NCBI RefSeq assembly: GCF_008806375.1
Contig: NZ_WAAT01000026.1
Span: forward strand, 1 to 33,300
Source of the DNA: Pseudotamlana haliotis
Lineage (GTDB): Bacteria; Bacteroidota; Bacteroidia; Flavobacteriales; Flavobacteriaceae
Reading direction: 5' to 3'
DNA length: 33,300 bases
The notes beneath the pieces are model-generated. The model did not search any database and was not told the origin of the DNA. It was given only the letters and a program-made list of their open reading frames with translations. This document shows, in pieces, positions 15,239-22,846 of the stretch; the stretch's first letter is position 1, and every line of letters starts with the position of its first letter. A program made the translations under genes and the position numbers.

Positions 15239-15328
15239 GAGCGTTGGCAAGAAACAGCTCTTTTATTTTTTTTCAGTTTTGGCTTTTCGCATTGGCAAAA
15301 AAATAAATGTGCTGTTTGCGCGTTGGCT
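15239..15328. repeat. Hairpin module f, at the 5' end of the methyltransferase block
   Basis: GCGTTGGC boxes lie at 15241-15248 and 15320-15327. The stem pairs AAACAGCTCTTTTATTTTTT (from 15252) with AAAAAATAAATGTGCTGTTT (ending about 15317). The loop CAGTTTTGGCTTTTCGCATTGGC matches that of module d in outline. Confidence 0.8.
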
Positions 15329-15367
15329 TTTTTAGTTCAAATGTTCAATTTTAGCACGATTTTCGCA

Positions 15368-15410
15368 TTACTTACAACAATAGTATATAGAACATTATGT
15401 TCTATATATT
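15368..15410. repeat. Half element G with palindrome (end of array)
   Basis: CTTACAACAATAGTATATAG (15371-15390) resembles one arm of elements C and D (CTTACAAC, then GTATAA or TGTATA). No matching second arm follows. Instead there is a perfect 25-bp palindrome at 15384-15408, TATATAGAACAT around a central T. The array therefore appears to end here on the recombinase side. Confidence 0.5.
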
Positions 15411-15590
15411 ACCAAATATAGGGGATATGTATGGTATGTTGTATAAATCTTTTATATGTTTTTGAATGATTTAATCTGAAAATAGAGAAGAATTCTGAAT
15501 TTGTGTTCAAATTTATTCAACTTTAATTTCTCGGTAGGTTATATGTTATTAAAAAATAAACAAATTACCTGTAAATTGGTTAAATGCTGC

Positions 15591-15848
15591 TTAATCATAA
15601 TGAAATCTACATTTAGCAATTAATATTTCACCGTCTTTATATTGATAAATAAGTCTATGTTCACTATCAATTCGGCGTGACCAAAAGCCTGCATATTTAT
15701 GCTTGAGTGGCTCCGGTTTACCTACGCCATCAAAAGGATTTCTAGCAATGTCTTTTAATAGCTCATTTATTTTCTTAACCTTCTTCTTATCCGTTTTTTG
15801 CCAGTATAAGTAGTCTTCCCAAGACTCATCAACAAATGTAAACTTCAT
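15591..15848 (-). CDS. yoeB: YoeB-family toxin (ribosome-dependent mRNA nuclease)
   Basis: This 85-residue protein matches YoeB along its whole length: ESWEDYLYWQKTDKKKVKKINELLKD, then GKPEPLKHKYAGFWSRRID, EHRLIYQ and the C-terminal CRFHYD. The glutamate, arginine, histidine and tyrosine residues used by YoeB for cleavage (E of PEPLKH, the RR of WSRRI, and the final HY) are all present. YoeB cuts mRNA in the ribosomal A site when free of its antitoxin. Its ATG follows the antitoxin stop directly (TAAATG), so the two are translationally coupled. As an addiction module beside a recombinase it would stabilise the island. Confidence 0.95.
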   Translation of the reverse strand: MKFTFVDESWEDYLYWQKTDKKKVKKINELLKDIARNPFDGVGKPEPLKHKYAGFWSRRIDSEHRLIYQYKDGEILIAKCRFHYD

Positions 15849-16103
15849 TTAATTATTTATTAAGTCCTTGCTGAAGCTATTGCCACTTTTAAGTTTTTCA
15901 ATAGCGGAATCTAACCTTAATTCATTTTTTCGTGAAGATAATTCATGATTTGTGGCCATTAAAGCGTTGTATTCTTCTAAAGACATGACAACAATACCTG
16001 AGTCTTTGCCACGATTTATAATCAAAGTCTCGAAGTTTTTAACAACCTTGTCTAAATAGGTTTTTATATCTTTTCTAAAATCGGAAACTGTTGTTGTTAT
16101 CAT
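15849..16103 (-). CDS. yefM: YefM-family antitoxin (Phd/YefM)
   Basis: This 84-residue protein starts MITTTVSDFRKDIKTYLDKV and continues with TLIINRGKDSGIVVMSLEEYNALMAT. This is the standard Phd/YefM DNA-binding N-terminal domain, followed by a charged C-terminal tail that would wrap the toxin. The open frame continues upstream to 16175, but that stretch contains the promoter and operator, so ATG 16103 is the start. It neutralises YoeB and, with it, represses its own operon. The toxin start codon abuts its stop codon. Confidence 0.95.
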   Translation of the reverse strand: MITTTVSDFRKDIKTYLDKVVKNFETLIINRGKDSGIVVMSLEEYNALMATNHELSSRKNELRLDSAIEKLKSGNSFSKDLINN

Positions 16104-16120
16104 GATAATTTGTTTTATTA

Positions 16121-16156
16121 AGTACAAAATTATGTACAATTTATGGTATAAGCAAA
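16121..16156 (-). promoter_or_regulatory. yefM-yoeB promoter with YefM-type operator
   Basis: On the minus strand, TTTG (16153-16156) is followed after exactly 20 bp by TAATTTTG (16125-16132), the Bacteroidota -33/-7 pattern TTTG-N20-TAnnTTTG. The -7 box is overlapped by the hexamer TGTACA (16133-16138) and a second half site AGTACA (16121-16126). TGTACA is the core of the known E. coli YefM-YoeB operator, so autorepression by blocking the promoter is likely. Confidence 0.7.
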
Positions 16157-16246
16157 TAATTACCAAAGGGTACATTAAATATCAATGTGTTATTATATGG
16201 TATTAGTTCTTAAAGTCTTTAATTTCATTTTAAATTATAACTGGAA

Positions 16247-17416
16247 TTAATCATCCAACGGATTCTTAATCGTTTTAAAAGCTTTTGTAGCCACATGCGT
16301 GTAAATTTCAGTGGTTTTAGTAGAGCTATGCCCGAGTAAAACCTGAATTTGTCTTAGGTCAACGCCGTCTTCCAATAAATGTGTAGCAAAACTATGCCGC
16401 AGCATGTGTGGAGACACTTTAATCGGGATTTTCGCCTTTTTTGCGGCATTCGCAACAACCTGTCCAATACTTTGTGCCGAGTACTGCTGGCCGTACAACC
16501 CCTCAATAAGGTAAGTTTTAGGGTGCCACTGTTTGTAATACTCACGTAAATCTTCTAGTACATTGTGTGATAATAATGTAAATCGATCTTTTTTTCCTTT
16601 AGCCGCGTTCACCCGAATCAACATGCGCGTGCTGTCAATATCAGAAATTTTTAAATTAAGCAATTCACTTCTACGCATTCCAGAAGAATACAACAAACTC
16701 ACAATACATTTATGTTTTAGGTTATTGGTGTTTGCTATAATTTTTAAAACCGCTTCCTTTGAGAGTACCTGGGGTAATTTTTTCGCCTTTCTGGGGCGGT
16801 CAATTTTATAGAATCGATTAGGCATTCCTAACACAGATTCGTAGTAAAATTTAATACTATTTATCGCCATATTAATGTACGAATCAGATTTTCCTTTTTG
16901 AACCAAGTTTAAAATATAATCCCTCACATCGTTTTCATTGATGCTGTTTAGCGCCTTATCTGGATAGTAATTGATAAAATACTCAAAAGCCATCACATAA
17001 GATTTTACAGTGTTATTAGCATACTTTTTTATTTCTAGTTTATCCAAATAAGGGGTAGGGCACAATCGGTAATTTCTTGGAATCGCTCGATTTCTAAACC
17101 AAGTAATGTCCATGGGTTCAGCTTCCTCATTAATAGGTTTGTTGTCAAAAAAATAATGCGTGTTCACCCAAGCTACACCCTTAAATTTTTCAAAAACAAG
17201 ATCTAAATTCGCTTTAGTATTTACAACATAAGCCATGCTAAATTCTTTGCTCCATTTAACATCAGGTAGCTCCCTGACCATAGCCTCTATAATTTTATCG
17301 CTAAAAAACTGAAGTCCAATTTGCTTTTTATCTTTAATCAACAAATGCTTCAATGTGATGCTTCTGCCTTCTTTCATGTCATATTTTTTTGGCAATCTAA
17401 GAGGAAATAAAACCAT
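16247..17416 (-). CDS. Tyrosine recombinase (XerC/D-like integrase) at the end of the cassette array
   Basis: This 389-residue protein has a complete catalytic set: R248 (SSGMRRSE), K273 (AAKGKKDR), H337-x-x-R340 (SPHMLRHSF), H363 (LLGHSS) and nucleophile Y372 (EIYTHV). The SAM-like DNA-binding domain covers about 120-210. The first 110 residues are an extra domain not found in XerC/D. It lacks the insertion of IntI integrases between the lysine and the HxxR motif, although its C-terminus (KNPLDD) recalls theirs. It is transcribed toward the array. I infer that it moves the repeat-bounded blocks, but it could instead be the integrase of the whole island. An alternative start is Met14 (17377). 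Confidence 0.92.
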   Translation of the reverse strand: MVLFPLRLPKKYDMKEGRSITLKHLLIKDKKQIGLQFFSDKIIEAMVRELPDVKWSKEFSMAYVVNTKANLDLVFEKFKGVAWVNTHYFFDNKPINEEAEPMDITWFRNRAIPRNYRLCPTPYLDKLEIKKYANNTVKSYVMAFEYFINYYPDKALNSINENDVRDYILNLVQKGKSDSYINMAINSIKFYYESVLGMPNRFYKIDRPRKAKKLPQVLSKEAVLKIIANTNNLKHKCIVSLLYSSGMRRSELLNLKISDIDSTRMLIRVNAAKGKKDRFTLLSHNVLEDLREYYKQWHPKTYLIEGLYGQQYSAQSIGQVVANAAKKAKIPIKVSPHMLRHSFATHLLEDGVDLRQIQVLLGHSSTKTTEIYTHVATKAFKTIKNPLDD

Positions 17417-17469
17417 AAGAGTGGTTTATGTGAATAATATTGGTATATTATACTTTTATTTTGTGATTT

Positions 17470-17862
17470 ATGAGATTTTATACCCATTGTCAGTATTGTA
17501 AAGCTGAATTAACCGGAAGAACCGATAAAAAATTCTGCGATGTGCAATGCAAAAGTGCTTACCAATACCAACAAGCCAAGATTCAGCCCGAACGCTTTTA
17601 CAATAAAGTTGATAACCAACTTAAGCTGAACAGGAAGATTTTAAAAGAATTCAATAAAGGCGGAAAAGTAACCCTGCGCGCCGATTTACTAAAGGAAAAA
17701 GGCTTTAATCCTAATTTTTTCACCCATTATTGGAAAAATCAGAAAGGAGAAGTGTATCTTTTCGTTTACGAATATGGTTTCAGAAAAATTGAAGAAAATC
17801 ATAAGAATAAATACCTTTTAATTCAATGGCAATCTTATATGGAACAGCCTAAATCATTATAA
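17470..17862 (+). CDS. Zinc-ribbon protein of unknown function
   Basis: This 130-residue cytoplasmic protein has an N-terminal four-cysteine zinc-binding motif: CQYC (about 7-10), then FCDVQC (about 22-27) followed by KSAYQYQ. This FC-x-x-x-C ending is common in small treble-clef domains. The remainder is basic and mixed helix/strand, with FFTHYWKNQKGEVYLFVYEYGF near the C-terminus. It starts 53 bp from the recombinase gene, which runs the other way, and ends 5 bp before the copper ATPase gene. It is therefore probably cotranscribed with copA. A link to metal handling is possible but not shown. Confidence 0.7.
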   Translation: MRFYTHCQYCKAELTGRTDKKFCDVQCKSAYQYQQAKIQPERFYNKVDNQLKLNRKILKEFNKGGKVTLRADLLKEKGFNPNFFTHYWKNQKGEVYLFVYEYGFRKIEENHKNKYLLIQWQSYMEQPKSL

Positions 17863-17867
17863 TTTCC

Positions 17868-20387
17868 ATGAAACATACTTATAAAATTCAAGGCATGTCC
17901 TGCAACGGTTGTCGATCTCATGTTGAAAAAACCTTATCGGAAGTCAAAGACGTTTCAAACGTAGTAGTCGATTTAGATAAAGCAGAAGCCAATATTGAAT
18001 CAGAAAGCCATATTCCTTTAGAAGTTTTTCAGAAGGCTTTAAAGGATGACGGCGGGTGCTACAGCATTCATAATCAAAATGAAAAAAGCTGTTGCTCAAG
18101 CCATGAAAAAAAAGAGCACAAAGCAAAACCAAAAGGTAAAGGAACAGGTGTTTTTTACTGCCCCATGCATTGCGAAGGCGATAAAACCTATGACAAGGCT
18201 GGTGACTGTCCGGTTTGTGGTATGAATTTAGTTGAAGAACAAAACGTTATGGCAAGTTCAAGCAGTCAATGGACCTGCCCAATGCACCCCGAAGTTCTTG
18301 AGGATCAACCGGGGGATTGTCCCGTATGTGGCATGGATTTAGTGTCTATTGAACCTGAAATTTCTTCCGAAGAGAAAACCTATCAGAAGCTTCTAAAAAA
18401 GTTTAAAATAGCCCTCATTTTTACGCTTCCTATCTTTTTAATCGCCATGAGCGAAATGCTTCCCAATAATCCGCTATACCAAATTCTAGAGCAGAAATAT
18501 TGGAATATCATTCAGTTTTTACTGTCTATTCCAGTGGTTTTTTATGCCACTTGGATGTTTTTTGAACGCGCCTTCAAAAGCATTAAAACGTGGAATCTCA
18601 ATATGTTTACCCTTATCGGAATTGGTGCTGGGATCTCATGGTTATTCAGTGTTTTTGGCATGTTTTTTCCTGATATTTTTCCAGAACAGTTTAAAACGCA
18701 AAGCGGAGCGGTTCATGTGTATTTTGAAGCGGCCACCGTGATTTTAACCTTAGTTTTATTAGGACAACTATTGGAAGAACGAGCACACAGTAAAACCAAC
18801 CAAGCCGTTAAAGAATTACTGAAGTTAGCACCAAACAAAGCTATTAAAGTTGTTAATGGTCAGGAAATTGAAGTGTCTATTGAAGCCATTGAAATAAACG
18901 ATATTATAAAGGTAAAACCCGGTGGTAAAATTCCGGTTGACGGACAAATAACCGAGGGGGAAACCACCATCGATGAGTCTATGATTACCGGAGAGCCCAT
19001 TCCGGTGAGTAAAACCACCCACGATAACGTAACCAGTGGTACCATAAACGGCAATCAAACCTTTTTAATGAAAGCCGAAAAAGTGGGTGCCGATACGTTA
19101 CTTTCTCAGATTATTCAGCTAGTTAATGACGCTAGCCGAAGCCGAGCACCAATTCAAAAATTAGCCGATAAAGTTTCAGGATATTTTGTGCCTGTTGTGG
19201 TTTTTATTTCTATAATCACCTTTATTATTTGGACTATTTGGGGGCCAGAACCTGTTTATGTGTACGCCTTAGTCAACGCCATTGCCGTTTTAATAATTGC
19301 CTGTCCCTGTGCTTTGGGGCTAGCAACCCCTATGTCTGTTATGGTTGGTGTGGGTAAAGGCGCTCAAAATGGAGTGCTCATTAAAAATGCCGAAGCTTTA
19401 GAAAAAATGCATGAAGTAGATACCTTGATAATGGATAAAACAGGCACCATCACCGAGGGGAAACCTACTGTAGAAACCTTGAAAGCTTTTGACCCCGATT
19501 TTTCAGAAAATCATATCCTTAGGTATATTGTTTCTCTAAATACGAATAGCGAACATCCACTGGCTCAAGCCACCTTAAATTATGGCTATTCTCAAGACGT
19601 TAGCGTTTTAAAATCTGAAAATTTTAAGGCCGTTACCGGAAAAGGGGTAGAAGCAACCATTAAAAATCACAAAATTAGCTTAGGAAACCCTAAAATGATG
19701 GCCCACGCTCAGGCCAATTTAACTTCTGAAATGGAAGAAAAAGCTCTAAAATATCAAAAACAAGGCAAAACCGTGTCTTATTTAGCGGTCGATAAAGATG
19801 TGGTTGGCTTTGTAGTAATTGCCGATAAAATTAAAGTAAGTAGTGCTAAAGCCATTAAAACCCTCCAAGATAAAGGCGTAGATATCATCATGCTCACAGG
19901 TGATAATTTTAATACGGCACAAGCGGTGGCTCAAGAACTTCAAATAAAAACCTTTAAAGCCGAAATGTTACCCGCTAATAAACTGGACGAAGTTAAAAAG
20001 CTTCAAGACAACGGACATATAGTTGCCGTGGCTGGTGATGGTATTAATGATGCCCCTGCTTTAGCGCAAAGTAACGTGGGTATCGCCATGGGAACAGGCA
20101 CAAATGTGGCTATTGAAAGCGCCATGATTACCCTTGTAAAAGGTGATTTACATGGCATTGTAAAGGCTAGAAATTTAAGTGACCAAGTGATGCGAAATAT
20201 CAAACAGAATTTATTTTTCGCACTGGTTTACAATGCTGTTGGCGTGCCCATTGCCGCAGGTGTTCTATATCCGTTTTTCGGAATTTTATTGTCACCTATG
20301 ATTGCCGCCTTGGCCATGAGTTTCAGTTCGGTTTCAGTGATTGCAAATGCCTTAAGATTACGGAAATCTAAATTAGATAATGCTTAA
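17868..20387 (+). CDS. copA: Copper-exporting P1B-type ATPase
   Basis: This 839-residue protein should pump Cu(I) out of the cytoplasm. The N-terminus has an HMA domain with the metal-binding MSCNGC (C12, C15), a His/Cys-rich linker (SCCSSHEKKEHK) and two heavy-metal-binding repeats of the FYCPMH...CPVCGM type (about 96-122 and 135-158). P-type ATPase signatures follow: TGE (374-376), the transport motif CPC (479-481), phosphorylation site D523 in DKTGT, SEHPLA (H563-P564) and GDGINDAPAL. About eight membrane segments are expected. The two tandem heavy-metal-binding domains are a Bacteroidota habit. The closely spaced zinc-ribbon gene upstream is probably in the same transcript. Confidence 0.95.
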   Translation: MKHTYKIQGMSCNGCRSHVEKTLSEVKDVSNVVVDLDKAEANIESESHIPLEVFQKALKDDGGCYSIHNQNEKSCCSSHEKKEHKAKPKGKGTGVFYCPMHCEGDKTYDKAGDCPVCGMNLVEEQNVMASSSSQWTCPMHPEVLEDQPGDCPVCGMDLVSIEPEISSEEKTYQKLLKKFKIALIFTLPIFLIAMSEMLPNNPLYQILEQKYWNIIQFLLSIPVVFYATWMFFERAFKSIKTWNLNMFTLIGIGAGISWLFSVFGMFFPDIFPEQFKTQSGAVHVYFEAATVILTLVLLGQLLEERAHSKTNQAVKELLKLAPNKAIKVVNGQEIEVSIEAIEINDIIKVKPGGKIPVDGQITEGETTIDESMITGEPIPVSKTTHDNVTSGTINGNQTFLMKAEKVGADTLLSQIIQLVNDASRSRAPIQKLADKVSGYFVPVVVFISIITFIIWTIWGPEPVYVYALVNAIAVLIIACPCALGLATPMSVMVGVGKGAQNGVLIKNAEALEKMHEVDTLIMDKTGTITEGKPTVETLKAFDPDFSENHILRYIVSLNTNSEHPLAQATLNYGYSQDVSVLKSENFKAVTGKGVEATIKNHKISLGNPKMMAHAQANLTSEMEEKALKYQKQGKTVSYLAVDKDVVGFVVIADKIKVSSAKAIKTLQDKGVDIIMLTGDNFNTAQAVAQELQIKTFKAEMLPANKLDEVKKLQDNGHIVAVAGDGINDAPALAQSNVGIAMGTGTNVAIESAMITLVKGDLHGIVKARNLSDQVMRNIKQNLFFALVYNAVGVPIAAGVLYPFFGILLSPMIAALAMSFSSVSVIANALRLRKSKLDNA

Positions 20388-20536
20388 AACTATTCTGATT
20401 TTTTCGCTTTCGCGGAAGGCTTTATAACAATTCAATTTTGTAACGTCGCATTCCTAATTTGAAATATTTTTTGTTCAGATGAAATATGGGCGAAAAAGAA
20501 ACAAATGATATGCGACCTTATATGGTTAAAATGTTA

Positions 20537-20959
20537 TTACTGCTGCATCTTCAAATAATAGTCAACAGAATTTTTATCAGAACCGTACACTAAGAAGAAT
20601 CCGCATACTAAAAGTGCTGAAATGGCTAAAAGCAAATTACCTATATGCATTTCACCAACGAAATTGATTAGAATGGCACCAATTAATACTGGTAGTTGCG
20701 CTATAATTGCCCATCGTGTTAGGAGTCCGAATGCAATTAAAACACCTCCAATAAGATGTACCGGCGCTACATAATGAAGCATGAGCATACTTCCTGCAAA
20801 ATTTTGAACGGGCTCAAAAAGTTGGATGAGCATTTCTGTGTTTGACATGAAGTTTATGCCTTTAAAAAACAAAAACACGCCCAATCCCACACGAACCATA
20901 TCTAAAGGAAGATAGGTGTGTGCATTTGCCCATTTGTTTAATGATTTTATCGTATCCAT
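20537..20959 (-). CDS. DoxX-family membrane protein
   Basis: This 140-residue inner-membrane protein has four hydrophobic segments: MVRVGLGVFLFFKGI, VHLIGGVLIAFGLL, AQLPVLIGAILINFV and LLLAISALLVCGFFLVYG. The pattern, with RVGLG...F...KG at the start and GG..IAFGLLTR in the middle, matches DoxX-type proteins, linked to quinones and respiration in some species. Its role here is not clear from context. It faces copA tail to tail with about 150 bp between them and is followed by the carboxylase gene on the same strand. Confidence 0.8.
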   Translation of the reverse strand: MDTIKSLNKWANAHTYLPLDMVRVGLGVFLFFKGINFMSNTEMLIQLFEPVQNFAGSMLMLHYVAPVHLIGGVLIAFGLLTRWAIIAQLPVLIGAILINFVGEMHIGNLLLAISALLVCGFFLVYGSDKNSVDYYLKMQQ

Positions 20960-21016
20960 GACTAAAGTTGTTGATATTCAGTATATAAGATACGAAAAAA
21001 TGAGCAATTTTTAAAA

Positions 21017-22645
21017 TTAAACTTGTAGCACGCCTAGGTTGAAAGCTTTTTCAATAGGCGCGTGGTTGGCGGCTTCAACACCCATGCTAATCCACGTTCT
21101 GGTATCTAAAGGATTGATAATACCATCAGTCCAAATACGTGCAGCCGCATAATATGGTGACACTTGATTATCGTAGCGGTCTTTAATTTTGTTGAATAAT
21201 TCAGCTTCTTTTTCTGGTGTAATTTTTTCTCCCGATTTTTCTAAGGAAGCTTTTTCAATTTGAAGCAATACTTTTGCTGCTGAATTTCCGCTCATTACGG
21301 CAAGCTCTGCACTTGGCCAAGATACAATCAACCTTGGATCATAAGCTTTTCCGCACATTGCGTAATTACCTGCTCCATAACTGTTTCCGATAATAATCGT
21401 AAACTTAGGTACCACCGAATTACTTACAGCATTTACCATTTTAGCACCATCTTTTATAATGCCGCTGTGCTCACTTTTACTGCCTACCATAAAGCCGGTA
21501 ACATCTTGTAAAAACACCAACGGAATTTTCTTTTGGTTGCAATTGGCAATAAAACGCGTGGCTTTATCGGCGCTGTCATTATAAATAACACCCCCAAATT
21601 GCATTTCACCTTTTTTAGTTTTTACAAGTTTTCGCTGATTGGCAACAATTCCAACGGCCCAACCATCAATTCTAGCATAGCAGGTGATGAGTGTTTGTCC
21701 GTAACCCGCTTTATATTCATCAAATTCTGAGTTATCCACAAGGCGTTTAATCACCTCATACATATCGTATTGGTCTGCTCTAGATTTCGGAATAATACCA
21801 AATAATTCTTCAGGGTTTTCTGCAGGTTTTTGTGGTTCTATGCGATTGAACCCTGCTTTATCATAATCACCAATTTTGCCAACAATATTTTTAATAGTGT
21901 TTAAGGCATCTTGGTCGTCTTTCGCTTTATAATCGGTTACTCCAGAAATTTCACAATGGGTTGTGGCACCACCTAAAGTTTCGTTATCAATACTTTCGCC
22001 AATAGCGGCTTTTACCAAGTAACTTCCGGCAAGAAAAATACTTCCGGTTTTATCAACAATAATAGACTCATCGCTCATAATAGGTAGGTAGGCACCACCA
22101 GCCACACAGCTACCCATAACTGCAGCAATTTGTGTGATACCCATGCTACTCATGATGGCGTTATTTCTAAATATGCGCCCAAAATGCTCTTTGTCAGGGA
22201 AAATTTCATCTTGCATGGGTAGATACACTCCAGCAGAATCTACTAAATATATGATTGGAAGTTTGTTTTCAATGGCTATTTCTTGCGCACGAAGGTTCTT
22301 TTTGCCTGTAATAGGAAACCAGGCACCCGCTTTAACCGTAGCATCATTAGCCACAACAACACATTGCTTACCTTGAATGTAGCCTATTTTTACTACAACA
22401 CCACCTGACGGGCAACCGCCGTGTTCTTGATACATGTCTTCACCGGCAAAGGCTGCGATTTCAATGGCATCAGCTTTGGCATCAAGCAGAAAATCAATGC
22501 GTTCTCTGGCCGTCATTTTACCTTTACTATGTAGTTTTTCAATACGGTTTTTTCCGCCACCTAAACTCACTTTTACTAAGCGGCGTTTAAGGTCTGATAC
22601 TAAAAGTTTATTATAATCTTCGTTTTTGTTGAAGTTAAGGTCCAT
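21017..22645 (-). CDS. Acyl-CoA carboxylase, carboxyltransferase (beta) subunit; probably methylcrotonyl-CoA type
   Basis: This 542-residue protein moves CO2 from carboxybiotin to an acyl-CoA. It shows both carboxyltransferase halves: the N-terminal half with KMTARERIDFLLD, GGCPSGGVVVKIGYI and VDSAGVYLP, and the C-terminal half with FLQDVTGFMVG, GNSYGAGNYAMCGKAYDPR and the glycine-rich oxyanion loops. The stretch GGATTHCEISGVTDY matches methylcrotonyl-CoA carboxylase (leucine breakdown) better than propionyl-CoA carboxylase. No biotin carboxylase or biotin carrier gene is nearby, so the partner subunit must be encoded elsewhere. The substrate assignment is from local motifs only. Confidence 0.85.
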   Translation of the reverse strand: MDLNFNKNEDYNKLLVSDLKRRLVKVSLGGGKNRIEKLHSKGKMTARERIDFLLDAKADAIEIAAFAGEDMYQEHGGCPSGGVVVKIGYIQGKQCVVVANDATVKAGAWFPITGKKNLRAQEIAIENKLPIIYLVDSAGVYLPMQDEIFPDKEHFGRIFRNNAIMSSMGITQIAAVMGSCVAGGAYLPIMSDESIIVDKTGSIFLAGSYLVKAAIGESIDNETLGGATTHCEISGVTDYKAKDDQDALNTIKNIVGKIGDYDKAGFNRIEPQKPAENPEELFGIIPKSRADQYDMYEVIKRLVDNSEFDEYKAGYGQTLITCYARIDGWAVGIVANQRKLVKTKKGEMQFGGVIYNDSADKATRFIANCNQKKIPLVFLQDVTGFMVGSKSEHSGIIKDGAKMVNAVSNSVVPKFTIIIGNSYGAGNYAMCGKAYDPRLIVSWPSAELAVMSGNSAAKVLLQIEKASLEKSGEKITPEKEAELFNKIKDRYDNQVSPYYAAARIWTDGIINPLDTRTWISMGVEAANHAPIEKAFNLGVLQV

Positions 22646-22669
22646 GCTTGTGTTGTTAATTAGCTGCTA

Positions 22670-22677
22670 CAAAAATA
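22670..22677 (-). promoter_or_regulatory. Candidate -7 box for the carboxylase gene
   Basis: Read on the minus strand this is TATTTTTG, a full match to TAnnTTTG, 25 bp upstream of the start codon. No convincing -33 TTTG or TTG lies at the right distance. Confidence 0.4.
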
Positions 22678-22797
22678 GCCATTCTATGTTAATGTTTGAA
22701 AGTAAAACCGGCATCCTTAGCTGAATGTTTTTAACAAATGATAAGACAATATCTTTCAAAAGATTAAATCAATAAATAATACATGGTAATATATTCC

Positions 22798-22828
22798 TTG
22801 GTAAATAAATTATTTTCTCTTACTTTTG
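22798..22828 (+). promoter_or_regulatory. Promoter of the FMN reductase-MarR-pirin operon
   Basis: TTG (22798-22800), then 20 bp, then TACTTTTG (22821-22828) matches the Bacteroidota -33/-7 pattern, 18 bp before the ATG at 22847. AT-rich sequence around it could hold a MarR operator, but no clear palindrome was identified. Confidence 0.6.
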
Positions 22829-22846
22829 TCATATAAATAATTGAAT

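Larger units (their letters stand above)
15201..15590. other. Gene-free stretch between methyltransferase and toxin genes
   Basis: These 390 bp contain hairpin module f, a half copy of the large element (G), a 25-bp palindrome, and about 180 bp of AT-rich sequence (15411-15590) with no ORF or repeat that I can identify. In an integron-like reading, this is where an attachment site between the recombinase platform and the first cassette should lie. Confidence 0.6.

Noticed and set aside
1..15400. CRISPR array
   Set aside because: The repeats are few, long, spaced by kilobases and individually variable, with no regular spacers or cas genes.
16104..16175. Longer start for the YefM antitoxin
   Set aside because: This stretch contains the promoter and operator, and the family normally starts at MITTTVSDFR.
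22841..22846. TTG start for the FMN reductase
   Set aside because: An ATG two codons later gives the family-typical N-terminus.
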